This document shows, piece by piece, positions 16,849 to 24,942 of a stretch of 30,223 nt of DNA. A program made the translations under genes and the position numbers. The stretch's first letter is position 1. Each line of letters begins with the position of its first letter. The notes under the pieces are model-generated. The model saw only the letters and a list, made by a program, of their open reading frames with translations. It was not told the origin of the DNA and ran no database searches. The DNA is from Verrucomicrobiia bacterium (GTDB lineage Bacteria > Verrucomicrobiota > Verrucomicrobiae > Limisphaerales > JAKPVM01), in the NCBI GenBank assembly GCA_026417275.1, contig JAOADO010000011.1, forward strand, positions 1-30,223. The letters are read 5' to 3'.

Positions 16849-17826
16849 GTGGATACAGTGATAAAGCAAACTCCAAAGGTCAGGCTTGCGGTATGCGGCA
16901 GATGTAATGCTAAGTTGTTCATCCCAAGTAACTTAGGGTTGCTTGAAACAACATCATGCAATAAATGTGGACACCCGGTCTTTGTCCCCGTTCGTATAGA
17001 TAATTTTGAATTTCGCGCAGTAATCGGTTCTGGCGGAATGGGAATTGTTTATCGTGCTTACGATGTGATGTTGGAGCGTGAAGTAGCTATAAAATTGATG
17101 AAAAAGGATCTTCTGAACGACCCGCAAGCAGTGGAAAGTTTCTATCGAGAAGCCAGAATATGCGCCTCCTTGAACCACACAAATATCATCCACATATACG
17201 CCTTTGGTGAATACGAAGAACAACCATATATTGTCATGGAGCTTGCGGACAATGGGAGTCTTGACCAGCGAATCGAACAAGAGCATTGTGTCCCCGAGCT
17301 TGAAGTTCTGGATATAGGAATAAAGGTTGCCTCAGCCCTGGACATGGCACTCAAACATGGACTGTTACATCGAGACATTAAACCAGGCAACATTTTGTTC
17401 AATGCCGATAAAGAGCCCAAATTGGTTGACTTTGGCTTAGCAGGGAGCGCAACAGACACAATTCACGACCCCTCCGCAGTATGGGGCACTCCATATTACG
17501 TGGCTCCGGAAAAAATCAAACGCGAAGGCGAAACTTTTTTGTCAGACATGTACAGTCTTGCCGGTACTCTTTATCATGCTCTGACCGGACATGTGCCGTT
17601 TGAAGCCGCAACGGTCGAAGAAGTTATAATGGCACACGTGAACACCCCTCTTACACCGCCAAACATCCTCAATAATTCAGTCACACACCACACGTCCGAA
17701 GCAATTTGCATTGCCATGGCAAAAGACCCATCACATCGTTTCCAGAGTTACGATGAATTTATTATGGCGCTCACCGCAGCTCGAAGCCATCTGCTTGTTT
17801 CCCGCTACAACGGACATCATGTATAA
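16849..17826 (+). CDS. Zinc-ribbon Ser/Thr protein kinase (Hanks type)
   Basis: A 325-residue soluble protein. The N-terminus holds a treble-clef/zinc-ribbon pair C16-x2-C19 and C37-x2-C40. The kinase domain spans about 52-315: glycine loop GSGGMG (60-65), ATP-binding Lys82, alphaC Glu101, catalytic HRDIKPGN (174-181; Asp176, Lys178, Asn181), DFG 194-196 and APE 219-221, so all catalytic residues are present. There is no transmembrane helix and no C-terminal sensor domain, unlike most bacterial PknB-type kinases, so the zinc ribbon may be its targeting or sensing part. GTG 16849 is annotated; GTG 16858 has better spacing from GAGGG (16843-16847) and would lose only three residues. Substrates are unknown. 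Confidence 0.9.
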   Translation: MDTVIKQTPKVRLAVCGRCNAKLFIPSNLGLLETTSCNKCGHPVFVPVRIDNFEFRAVIGSGGMGIVYRAYDVMLEREVAIKLMKKDLLNDPQAVESFYREARICASLNHTNIIHIYAFGEYEEQPYIVMELADNGSLDQRIEQEHCVPELEVLDIGIKVASALDMALKHGLLHRDIKPGNILFNADKEPKLVDFGLAGSATDTIHDPSAVWGTPYYVAPEKIKREGETFLSDMYSLAGTLYHALTGHVPFEAATVEEVIMAHVNTPLTPPNILNNSVTHHTSEAICIAMAKDPSHRFQSYDEFIMALTAARSHLLVSRYNGHHV

Positions 17827-17890
17827 AAAATAATCACGACAAAAAGCCTTTTTTTCTGGATAATTTTCCAGAGCGGTTCATTATTTTTTT

Positions 17891-19192
17891 ATGAAAAAAG
17901 ATAATATCCATGAAACAACTCGTCGTGATTTTCTAAAGACAGCTTCAGCGTTGGCAGTTTCCACAGCAATTACCGCACCGTATATTTTAAAGGGTGCAAA
18001 TGAAGGGGAAGTATTGAAAGTCGGTTTAATCGGCTGCGGCGGTAGAGGCACGGGCGCCGCAAAACAGGCTTTAAAAGCAGATAAAGCCATCGTTCTCACT
18101 GCCATTGGCGATGTATTTGAAGAACAAATAAAACGAAGTCTCGAAACGCTCAAAAACGACAAAGAAGTCGGTGAAAAAGTAAAAGCCACGCCCGAAACCT
18201 GTTTCGTCGGATTGGACGCTTATAAAAAAGTAATCGAAAGCGGCGTGGATGTCGTGATTCTTGCTGAACCGCCTGGTTTTAGACCAATGCACTTGCGCGC
18301 TGCAGTCGAGGCTGGAAAACATGTGTTCTGCGAAAAACCGATGGCTACGGATTCTCCCGGTGTTCGTTCGGTGATGGAATCCGCTGAAATTGCGCGGCAA
18401 AAGAAACTCGCCCTCGTTGCCGGATTCTGCTGGCGATATAACCTCAGCAGAAGAGAGTTTTATAAACGAATTCACGAAGGCGCAATTGGAGAGGTTCGCG
18501 CAGTCTATGCAACATATTTGACAGGTCCCGTAAAACCAATGCCACCGGCAGACAAAAGACCAAAAGAGATGGGCGATTTAGAATGGCAACTGCGCAACTG
18601 GTACAATTTTGTGTGGCTTTCGGGGGATGGACTCGTTGAGCAAGCCTGCCACAGCGTGGATAAAATTGCCTGGGCAATGAAAGACGTTCCACCAATTAAA
18701 GCCGTCGCAAATGGCGGACGCAACATCCCCAACAATGAAGGCAACATTTATGACCATATTGACGTCTTTTATGAATACGAAAGCGGCGCGCGCGCCTTTA
18801 TGGCACAGAGACAGATTAGTAACTGCTACAGCGACAACTCCGATTACCTGATGGGTGCTGATGGCTTCGGAACAATTAAAGGATGGTCTGCCCCGGTTAT
18901 CAAAGGCAAAGTCCAGTGGCGTTACCAGGGACAGGCGCCAGACATGTATCAGCAGGAACACGACGAACTCTTTGCCTCCATACGCAACGGCAATCCAATA
19001 AACGACGGCAAATGGATGGCTACAAGCACGCTCATGGCTATAATGGGACGTATGGCGGCTTATACGGGACAGGAAATCACCTGGGAACAAGCGCTTAACT
19101 CACAGGAAAAACTTGTGCCAGATAACATTACCTGGGACATGAAATTACCGATTCAACCAATAGCGACGCCAGGCAAAACCAAGTTCATTTAA
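17891..19192 (+). CDS. Tat-exported Gfo/Idh/MocA family oxidoreductase
   Basis: A 433-residue NAD(P)-dependent sugar-type oxidoreductase. Residues 10-16 (TRRDFLK) form a twin-arginine signal, followed by a hydrophobic stretch ending near AITAPYI, so it is exported folded with cofactor. The Rossmann domain begins at KVGLIGCGGRGTG (about 43-55). The family landmark FCEKPMATDSPG (about 144-155) carries the EKP motif with its catalytic-site lysine. The C-terminal alpha/beta substrate domain follows. Exported members of this family oxidise glycosides, often to 3-keto sugars, the kind of substrate acted on by DUF1080 proteins like those at 11469 and 12211. A perfect terminator ends the unit 39 bases after the stop. 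Confidence 0.9.
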   Translation: MKKDNIHETTRRDFLKTASALAVSTAITAPYILKGANEGEVLKVGLIGCGGRGTGAAKQALKADKAIVLTAIGDVFEEQIKRSLETLKNDKEVGEKVKATPETCFVGLDAYKKVIESGVDVVILAEPPGFRPMHLRAAVEAGKHVFCEKPMATDSPGVRSVMESAEIARQKKLALVAGFCWRYNLSRREFYKRIHEGAIGEVRAVYATYLTGPVKPMPPADKRPKEMGDLEWQLRNWYNFVWLSGDGLVEQACHSVDKIAWAMKDVPPIKAVANGGRNIPNNEGNIYDHIDVFYEYESGARAFMAQRQISNCYSDNSDYLMGADGFGTIKGWSAPVIKGKVQWRYQGQAPDMYQQEHDELFASIRNGNPINDGKWMATSTLMAIMGRMAAYTGQEITWEQALNSQEKLVPDNITWDMKLPIQPIATPGKTKFI

Positions 19193-19230
19193 AAATTAAA
19201 CACCACCCATAATTTCGCCCTTCAAAACAC

Positions 19231-19262
19231 AAATGCGGGATGGCTATCATCCCGCATTTTTT
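19231..19262 (+). terminator. Intrinsic terminator of the oxidoreductase gene
   Basis: AAATGCGGGATG (19231-19242) and CATCCCGCATTT (19248-19259) form a perfect 12-bp stem with a five-base loop, continuing into TTTTTT. Confidence 0.9.
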
Positions 19263-19395
19263 ATTTCTTCTGTAGAAAAACTGCAAGTTTACCACTCAGC
19301 AAATCTTCCATCGAAAAATCAAAATGGGATGGACAGAAATAAAATGGACTCTACTCCAATACACATGATGTCCAAATATTATCTCCACAGTTATG

Positions 19396-19423
19396 TTGAA
19401 AAACGGCGCAATCTTGCCATAAT
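19396..19423 (+). promoter_or_regulatory. Promoter of the GH81 gene
   Basis: TTGAAA (19396-19401), 16-base spacer, CATAAT (19418-19423); each hexamer matches five of six. Transcription would start about 19430, only about nine bases before ATG 19439. Confidence 0.4.
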
Positions 19424-19438
19424 CGAAACTGAATTGAG

Positions 19439-21757
19439 ATGAATCCAAAAAATCTAAAAGCCATTACTCTTGCTGCGCTGGTAGCGCTAACAAACCTCAT
19501 TCCGCAGGCAAGTTTTTCCGCAATCAATTTTGTTTCAACCGGCTCAGGGGGATACCTCTGCACCCCCCCTCAAGGGGCAAGGACTCCACAAACAGAAATA
19601 TATAAAAGCGAAAACCTTAAAAAACGGCTTCCAACTAATAAATGGTGGAGCTCACTTGCGTGGGACAGATTTTCCAACAACATGTATCCGCATCCTCTGG
19701 CTGTTCGCGCAACACCACAGGGTTTGCGCATCTATTATCCAGGCAACAACATTTCCGCCTCCGCTAACGCCATTATTGGTGGAATGCCAGGCGGGAACGC
19801 GGATTTTACAGTCGGGCTTTCTGCAGTTGACCAATTTGAATCCGCCGTTGTTGACGATTTTGGCGATTGGTCGGTTTCTGCATTGTTCAAAACCAACAAT
19901 ACAAGCATACGCGCCAATATCGCTATGGGCTCTCCATTCGTTACATTTGAATTCAATGGAGACTCTCCTGTCTTCAGGTTTTCAACCCAGCCTAAAATTA
20001 TCGCCGGCGATGAAAACACATCCATGTTAGTTGTGGCACTCGGCAATCGTTATTACGCATTCTTTTCTCCCGGCAGCTCTAAATGGAACGGTATTGGTTC
20101 GACAAATTTGAAAATGGACTCAAATAAAAAAAATTATTTCTCTATTGCCGTTCTGCCAGATTCCCTGCCTGAAACACTGGAGTTATTCCAAAAACACGCT
20201 CACGTTCATATCACAAACACGGTTGTTCAATGGGAGTTTGACGAAAATAAGTCCATTGTAAAAACAAAATACATTTTTCAGACTAAAAAATTCGAAGGAG
20301 AAGACGATGCAGTTATCTTTGCGCTCTATCCACATCAATGGCTCAATACAAAAACAAAATTGACAGACAAAATCTATAACTCCGTCCGCGGACCGATGAA
20401 AATTGCAGTTGGCAGAGAATTCACCACAGAAACGGTTTTCCCCGGTGTCCTTCCTGTCCTGCCCGTGGTTAAAAATAGCGACACGAATCTCCTATTCAAA
20501 TTCCTCGAAGCGGAGGTCAAGAAACAACCACGGCTTGTGGGAGACACTTATTGGCTGGGAAAACAATTAGGAAAACTCACATCACTCACCCAAATCTCCG
20601 AGCAGACTGGACAAATCGAATGGAAAAACACATTTGCAGAGAGGATTAAAAAATCGTTAGAAAACTTTTTTACCCCGACAAACCAATCGGGAATGGCTAA
20701 AACCTCGCGCGAGGGAGTCTTTTATTACGACACAAACTGGGGTACACTTATTGGATACCCAGCAAGTTACGGCTCGGACGACCAGCTCAACGACCACCAT
20801 TTCCACTACGGCTACTTCATTCGTGCCGCCGCAGAAATCGCGCGTCAAGATAGCCAATGGGCAAAAGACGAACTATGGGGCGGGATGGTAAAAACGCTAA
20901 TCCGCGACATTGCAAACCCTGACCGTTCAGACATTATGTTCCCGTTCCTGCGCAATCTGGATGTCTATGCCGGACACAGCTGGGCAAGCGGCACAGCGCG
21001 CTTTGCCGACGGCAATAACAACGAATCTTCCTCAGAAGCGGTCAATGCATGGTATGGAATCATTTTGTTCGGTGCAGCAACAAAAGACAAAAAACTTCGC
21101 GACCTTGGCATATTTCTTTTAACCACAGAAATTGAGGCAATAAACCACTATTGGTTCGACGTAACAGCCCAATTTCATCATACCAATTATCGAGCAAGCG
21201 TTGTAACGATGGTCTGGGGAGGCAAAGGCGTCAACGAAACCTGGTTCAGCAACAACCCAGAAATGGTTCATGGAATCAACTTCCTCCCGCTCACCCCATG
21301 TTCTCTTTATCTTGGACGTCATCCAGATTACTGCGCAAAAAACTATCAAGCCCTCGTCAGCGAAAAAAGAAAATTCATTGAACGCCGCGGCAAGAACATT
21401 GACCAGCAGACAAAAGATTCGGACATATGGGAAGCATGGACAGATATAACATTAATGTATCGCGCCTTGAGCGACCCGCAGGATGCAATGAAACAATTCA
21501 ATGAACGACTGAATAATCTCAACCCCGAGGCGGGTAACTCCATGGCAAATGTTTATGCGTGGATTTCCATGCTGAATGAATACGGAACCATCGAAAAAAC
21601 AATCTCAGCCAACCATCCTTATTACGCAGTCTTTCGAAAAGGCAACGCACTGACGTACACCGCTTACAACTTCGATTCGCAACAACGCCTCGTTCGGTTT
21701 TCAAATGGCTATGAACTCCTGGTCCCGCCAAAATCCCTGGCGATAAAATCAAGATAA
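19439..21757 (+). CDS. Secreted GH81 endo-beta-1,3-glucanase
   Basis: A 772-residue exported glycoside hydrolase. The signal peptide covers about residues 1-27 (AITLAALVALTNLIPQASFS). The N-terminal beta-sandwich starts with the GH81 hallmark TNKWWSSLAW (about 65-74). The catalytic (alpha/alpha) region has GSDDQLNDHHFHYGY (445-459, with the proposed acid Asp452) and DGNNNESSSEAVNAW (524-538, with Glu529 and Glu533), the conserved acidic set of GH81. These enzymes cut beta-1,3-glucans such as laminarin, curdlan and fungal wall glucan with inversion. Length fits single-domain GH81 proteins; no carbohydrate-binding module is attached. It stands alone between a terminator and the LysM gene. An algal or fungal polymer source is inferred, not shown. 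Confidence 0.93.
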   Translation: MNPKNLKAITLAALVALTNLIPQASFSAINFVSTGSGGYLCTPPQGARTPQTEIYKSENLKKRLPTNKWWSSLAWDRFSNNMYPHPLAVRATPQGLRIYYPGNNISASANAIIGGMPGGNADFTVGLSAVDQFESAVVDDFGDWSVSALFKTNNTSIRANIAMGSPFVTFEFNGDSPVFRFSTQPKIIAGDENTSMLVVALGNRYYAFFSPGSSKWNGIGSTNLKMDSNKKNYFSIAVLPDSLPETLELFQKHAHVHITNTVVQWEFDENKSIVKTKYIFQTKKFEGEDDAVIFALYPHQWLNTKTKLTDKIYNSVRGPMKIAVGREFTTETVFPGVLPVLPVVKNSDTNLLFKFLEAEVKKQPRLVGDTYWLGKQLGKLTSLTQISEQTGQIEWKNTFAERIKKSLENFFTPTNQSGMAKTSREGVFYYDTNWGTLIGYPASYGSDDQLNDHHFHYGYFIRAAAEIARQDSQWAKDELWGGMVKTLIRDIANPDRSDIMFPFLRNLDVYAGHSWASGTARFADGNNNESSSEAVNAWYGIILFGAATKDKKLRDLGIFLLTTEIEAINHYWFDVTAQFHHTNYRASVVTMVWGGKGVNETWFSNNPEMVHGINFLPLTPCSLYLGRHPDYCAKNYQALVSEKRKFIERRGKNIDQQTKDSDIWEAWTDITLMYRALSDPQDAMKQFNERLNNLNPEAGNSMANVYAWISMLNEYGTIEKTISANHPYYAVFRKGNALTYTAYNFDSQQRLVRFSNGYELLVPPKSLAIKSR

Positions 21758-21878
21758 ACACCCAAAAATATTTTGCTCATTAACTCAAAACCCAGCGCGC
21801 TTTATGTCTGGAATACGGCGTTTCAATTTGCATGTCTTAGCGCTTGCCATTTCAATATTAAAATCTTAATTTCATGAT

Positions 21879-22472
21879 ATGGTTAGGAAATTTACTATTT
21901 TGATAATTATTATTGCGATTCTTGCCAGTATCAGAACAGGTCTGCCGCAAAACACCGATGCGGCATCCATCGTTGCCTCCAGAGAAGAAGCAGAGGAACG
22001 CTACAAACGAATGGCAAGCGCCGTAGAAGAATTGCAGGCAGGTCATGCCGCATTGCGCAAAAGGGTCCTCGAACTGGAAGAAACAGTCGCCAGACTGAAT
22101 GAAGAACTCCGCCGCGCCACAAATAACGTTGTCTCAAAAGCTGAACTTGCCGCCCTCGCGGAAAAACTTGTTGAACTGGATAAAAGCCGCGAGTCCGACA
22201 AAAAACTAATCCTTGAACAACTCACGAAACTGGGCGCCTCTTTAAAAAATCTCCATACAACTCCGCCACCATCTCAAAAAGAATCGTCCATTCCAGAAAA
22301 AGGATACGAATACGTCATCCAACCCGGCGACACACTCTCAAAAATAATCAAGGCATACAACGACGCCGGAATCAAAGTCACCCTCAAACAAATTCAGGAC
22401 GCAAACCCGGGCATGAACCCGAATTCTTTGAAAGTAGGACAAAAGATTTTTATTCCCGCCCAGAACAAATAA
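21879..22472 (+). CDS. Exported coiled-coil protein with C-terminal LysM domain
   Basis: A 197-residue protein: an N-terminal hydrophobic segment (FTILIIIIAILASIRTG, signal peptide or anchor), a long Glu/Leu/Arg coiled coil (about 34-125), a short Pro/Ser linker (THTTPPPSQKESS region) and a LysM domain (about 144-194; EYVIQPGDTLSKIIKAYN, LKVGQKIFIP). LysM binds peptidoglycan or chitin-type N-acetylglucosamine chains. This suggests a periplasmic protein tethered to the wall with a spacer helix. The YbgF-like coiled coil without TPRs makes a division/envelope role possible. ATG 21879 directly precedes the basic-hydrophobic N-terminus. The RbsD-like gene starts 20 bases downstream, so the two are probably co-transcribed. 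Confidence 0.85.
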   Translation: MVRKFTILIIIIAILASIRTGLPQNTDAASIVASREEAEERYKRMASAVEELQAGHAALRKRVLELEETVARLNEELRRATNNVVSKAELAALAEKLVELDKSRESDKKLILEQLTKLGASLKNLHTTPPPSQKESSIPEKGYEYVIQPGDTLSKIIKAYNDAGIKVTLKQIQDANPGMNPNSLKVGQKIFIPAQNK

Positions 22473-22492
22473 CCAGACAAATAGGTGGCACT

Positions 22493-22882
22493 ATGTTGAA
22501 AAAAGGGATATTAAACCCGCAAATTAACAGCCTGCTCAGCAGGTTCAGACACACCAACACAATTGTAATTGCAGACCGCGGTTTCCCTTTCTGGAAAGAA
22601 GTCGAAATCATTGACATCAGCCTGGTTGATGACATACCAACTGTTTTACAAGTTGCGAGCGCAATAAGACCACATGTGGTAATTGGAAATGCATGGATGG
22701 CTGAAGAGTTTTTGAAATCCAACACGCGGGAAGTTGTTGAAATGTTCAAAAAAACTCTGGAAGGAATTAATCTCAAATTCGAACCGCACCTCGAATTCAA
22801 AAAACGGGTTCCTTCCGCAATTGGCTTAATTCGAACCGCTGACACTATTCAATACGCAAATATCATCCTCGAATCTGCATAA
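22493..22882 (+). CDS. RbsD/FucU family sugar pyranase (mutarotase)
   Basis: A 129-residue protein of the size of RbsD (131-139). RbsD interconverts pyranose and furanose forms of ribose; FucU does the equivalent anomer exchange for fucose. It opens MLKKGILNPQINSLLS and keeps His20 and Asp28 (RHTNTIVIADRGFP), the catalytic pair in this family, and ends with IRTADTIQYANIIL, matching the family's IRTGE-x-x-x-YANIIL pocket. A good Shine-Dalgarno AGGTGG lies before ATG 22493. No ribose or fucose transporter or kinase adjoins, so the sugar is unknown. A bidirectional terminator separates it from the convergent EF-hand genes. Confidence 0.88.
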   Translation: MLKKGILNPQINSLLSRFRHTNTIVIADRGFPFWKEVEIIDISLVDDIPTVLQVASAIRPHVVIGNAWMAEEFLKSNTREVVEMFKKTLEGINLKFEPHLEFKKRVPSAIGLIRTADTIQYANIILESA

Positions 22883-22954
22883 ATTTTTTACCTGAAAAAC
22901 ATAATGCCGCGCATTTTTCTTCAAAGCCTATGCCTTGCGGCATTCAAAAACAAA

Positions 22955-22989
22955 AAAATCCCTTCCACTTATTTTGCGGAAGGGATTTT
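22955..22989. terminator. Bidirectional intrinsic terminator
   Basis: AAAATCCCTTCC (22955-22966) pairs with GGAAGGGATTTT (22978-22989). Seven A precede the left arm, so the minus strand ends in a T-run, and the plus strand ends in TTTT. It serves the convergent RbsD-like (plus) and EF-hand (minus) transcripts. Confidence 0.8.
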
Positions 22990-23011
22990 AATGCTGTTTT
23001 AACAACCTGTT

Positions 23012-23311
23012 TTATTGAGTCTTTTTAGCCTTGTTTTGTTTCTTCTGGGCCTGATCCTGCCCCTGTTGCTGAGCCTGTTTCTTTGGTTTAAGAGACTGGA
23101 GTTTATCCTTATCCTCCTGGCTCATTTTAGCAATTTCATCCTTATCGAGTTTCCCGTCTTTATTTACATCGTATTTCTCGATAAGGGCTTTTCGTTCCTG
23201 TTTTTGTTCAGGTGTTAATTTGGATTTCTGCTGGTCTGCAGCCGTCTGGTCTGCGGCGCAGAGGGTCCAGCCTATCACAGCGCATACCGTTGTTAATAAT
23301 ACTTTTTTCAT
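23012..23311 (-). CDS. Small secreted EF-hand protein (1)
   Basis: A 99-residue exported protein. The signal peptide is MKKVLLTTVCAVIGWTLCAA. One canonical EF-hand loop, D-V-N-K-D-G-K-L-D-K-D-E, lies at about residues 48-59 with flanking helices, then a Gln/Lys-rich tail. The 12-residue loop with Asp at 1, 3(Asn), 5 and 9 and Glu at 12 should bind calcium. It is a paralogue of the gene at 23477, on the same strand and sharing the WTLCAA signal end and MSQEDK helix. A perfect 12-bp hairpin stands 18 bases before the ATG. There is no clear Shine-Dalgarno. Cellular role is unknown. Confidence 0.82.
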   Translation of the reverse strand: MKKVLLTTVCAVIGWTLCAADQTAADQQKSKLTPEQKQERKALIEKYDVNKDGKLDKDEIAKMSQEDKDKLQSLKPKKQAQQQGQDQAQKKQNKAKKTQ

Positions 23312-23329
23312 AGTGCTTAACTATTTAAT

Positions 23330-23357
23330 TTATGAATAATCCAGAGATTATTCATAA
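23330..23357 (-). promoter_or_regulatory. 12-bp hairpin upstream of EF-hand gene 1
   Basis: TTATGAATAATC (23330-23341) and GATTATTCATAA (23346-23357) pair perfectly across a four-base loop (CAGA on plus). It is A/T-rich and has no T-run. It ends 18 bases before the ATG at 23311. Operator palindrome or 5'-UTR stem-loop. Confidence 0.6.
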
Positions 23358-23420
23358 TCTTAGACGCCAAAACACCTCCGAGGTTTCAAAATTTTCTTTT
23401 TTTTATCCCATCAGAAAATA

Positions 23421-23454
23421 ACAACCTCTTTTGCCTTGCGGCAAAAGAGGTTGT
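23421..23454 (-). terminator. Intrinsic terminator after EF-hand gene 2
   Basis: ACAACCTCTTTTGCC and GGCAAAAGAGGTTGT form a perfect 15-bp stem with a TTGC loop (plus strand). On the minus strand TATTTT follows. It starts 22 bases after the stop at 23477. Confidence 0.85.
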
Positions 23455-23476
23455 CCAATTTCGAAACAACTAAGCG

Positions 23477-23752
23477 TTATTTCTTTTCACCTTCTTTTTC
23501 GGACTTCTCTTCTCCCTGTTTTTTAGGTTGAAGAGATTCCCATTTTGCTTTGTCTTCCTGGCTCATTTTTGCCAGCTCAGCCTCATCGAGTTTGCCATCT
23601 TTATTGGCATCGTATTTCTCGACAAGGGCTTTCTGTTCCTTGAGTTGTTCAGGCGTCAGTTCTGACTTCTGCTTGTCTGCAGCCGCCGGTTCAGCGGCGC
23701 AGAGGGTCCAGCCAAGAACTGCGCAAACGACTGTTGTTATTGTTTTTTTCAT
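23477..23752 (-). CDS. Small secreted EF-hand protein (2)
   Basis: A 91-residue paralogue of the gene at 23012. From ATG 23752 it starts MKKTITTVVCAVLGWTLCAA, a standard signal peptide; the longer frame from 23803 puts an unrelated polar stretch in front and is rejected. The EF loop D-A-N-K-D-G-K-L-D-E-A-E (about 47-58) is canonical. The C-terminal tail is Lys/Glu-rich rather than Gln-rich. The shared signal, spacer (LTPEQ), EF loop and MSQEDK helix show tandem duplication. A 12-bp hairpin precedes its start at nearly the same distance as in gene 1. Confidence 0.82.
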   Translation of the reverse strand: MKKTITTVVCAVLGWTLCAAEPAAADKQKSELTPEQLKEQKALVEKYDANKDGKLDEAELAKMSQEDKAKWESLQPKKQGEEKSEKEGEKK

Positions 23753-23771
23753 AGCACATCTCTGCTTTTTC

Positions 23772-23799
23772 ATATATCCGAATATACATTCAGATATAT
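23772..23799 (-). promoter_or_regulatory. 12-bp hairpin upstream of EF-hand gene 2
   Basis: ATATATCCGAAT (23772-23783) and ATTCAGATATAT (23788-23799) pair across a four-base loop with a single G-U pair on the minus-strand RNA. It ends 19 bases before ATG 23752, almost exactly the position of the hairpin in gene 1, with unrelated stem sequence. Confidence 0.55.
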
Positions 23800-23869
23800 T
23801 CAAGGGAGAAAATAGTCATCTTTTAAAAATTTGCAAGTCTTTTTATATCAACACAATTAACCGCCTCCA

Positions 23870-24889
23870 TTACACTTCTCTGCCCACAGCCTCAGCAAAA
23901 GGTTTGAGTTCCCTCATAAGCGTTTCAAATCTTTGCAGGTCGAGTTGTTGAGCGCCATCGCTCCACGCCTCCGCAGGATTCGGATGGACCTCAACAAGCA
24001 GAGCATCCGCGCCCATTGCCACCGCGCCTTTGCAAAGGGCAATCACAAGGTCAGACCGCCCAGTTCCCTGGCTTGGATCAATAACTATTGGACAATGCGA
24101 TTCCTTCTTAACAATAGGAATCGCCGACAGGTCAAGCGTGTTTCGCGTGTATGTCTCAAATGTTCGGATACCCCGTTCGCAGAACATGAGGTTCGGATTT
24201 TCATTTGCCAGAACATATTCCCCTGCAAGCAACCATTCCTCAATCCGCATGGACATGCCGCGTTTCAACAATACCGGTTTTCCTGTTTTTGCGGCTCTGA
24301 TTAATAGTTGAAAGTTCTGCGCGTTGCGCGTGCCAATCTGGATGATGTCCGTGTATTCAGCCACAAGGTCGGCGTGTTCCTCCGAGAGCAATTCAGTAAT
24401 CACGGCAAGACCCGTTTCTTCCCGCGCTTTTTTAAGGAGTTTCAATCCCTTTTCGCCTAGCCCCTGGAACTCATAAGGCGAGGTCCGCGGTTTAAACGCT
24501 CCGCCGCGCAGAATTGTTGCCCCTGCCTTTTTTACCCCAACCGCAGTCCTCATGAGCTGTTTTTCATCCTCTACGGAGCAGGGTCCAGCCATCACGTGCA
24601 CCTTTTTGCCCCCGATGTAAATATCGTCTCGCACATGGATGACCGAGTTGGCAGAATGCGCCTCGCGGCTTACAAGCTTATACCGCTTTTGCACCGGCAT
24701 TACGTTTTCAACCTGTGGCCAACTGAGGAGCGTTTCCAACGATGGATTCCTCGTCTCATCGCCTATGGCGCCAATCACCGTGCGCGCAACACCACGCATC
24801 ACGTGCGGCTTGTACCCGAGTTTTTCAATTTCTTTTAACACGGCTTGCTCCTCTTTTTTCGTTATGTTTGGTTTCAGTACGATTATCAT
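23870..24889 (-). CDS. aroF: 3-Deoxy-7-phosphoheptulonate (DAHP) synthase, type I-beta
   Basis: First enzyme of the shikimate pathway, joining phosphoenolpyruvate and erythrose-4-phosphate. The 339-residue protein has an N-terminal ferredoxin-like/ACT-like regulatory domain (about 1-70; MIIVLKPNITKKEEQAV, GVARTVIGAIGD), as in Thermotoga DAHP synthase, where it mediates aromatic feedback inhibition, then the TIM barrel: AGPCSVEDEKQ, RGGAFKPRTSPYEFQG, IQIGTRNAQN, VLLKRGMS, CERGIRTFE and PIVIDPSQGTG are the metal and phosphate site motifs. ATG 24889 is chosen because it begins the conserved domain and has GGAAAAG five bases upstream; the frame also opens at 24931, but that extension lies inside the terminator hairpin. 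Expression appears controlled by the leader-peptide attenuator immediately upstream. Confidence 0.94.
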   Translation of the reverse strand: MIIVLKPNITKKEEQAVLKEIEKLGYKPHVMRGVARTVIGAIGDETRNPSLETLLSWPQVENVMPVQKRYKLVSREAHSANSVIHVRDDIYIGGKKVHVMAGPCSVEDEKQLMRTAVGVKKAGATILRGGAFKPRTSPYEFQGLGEKGLKLLKKAREETGLAVITELLSEEHADLVAEYTDIIQIGTRNAQNFQLLIRAAKTGKPVLLKRGMSMRIEEWLLAGEYVLANENPNLMFCERGIRTFETYTRNTLDLSAIPIVKKESHCPIVIDPSQGTGRSDLVIALCKGAVAMGADALLVEVHPNPAEAWSDGAQQLDLQRFETLMRELKPFAEAVGREV

Positions 24890-24905
24890 ATTCTTTTCCG
24901 CAAAT

Positions 24906-24942
24906 AAAAAAGCCGCAGGTTGGTTAACCACCTGCGGCTTTT
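24906..24942 (-). terminator. Attenuator terminator before aroF
   Basis: On the minus strand AAAAGCCGCAGGTGG (24942-24928) pairs with CCAACCTGCGGCTTTT with one bulged base and a TTAA loop, followed by six T. It ends seven bases before the aroF Shine-Dalgarno and would block aroF transcription when formed. Confidence 0.85.

Noticed and set aside
23753..23803. N-terminal extension of EF-hand protein 2
   Set aside because: It would disrupt the signal peptide and overlaps the 5' hairpin.
24890..24931. N-terminal extension of DAHP synthase to 24931
   Set aside because: It is encoded by the attenuator terminator hairpin and is not part of the conserved domain.
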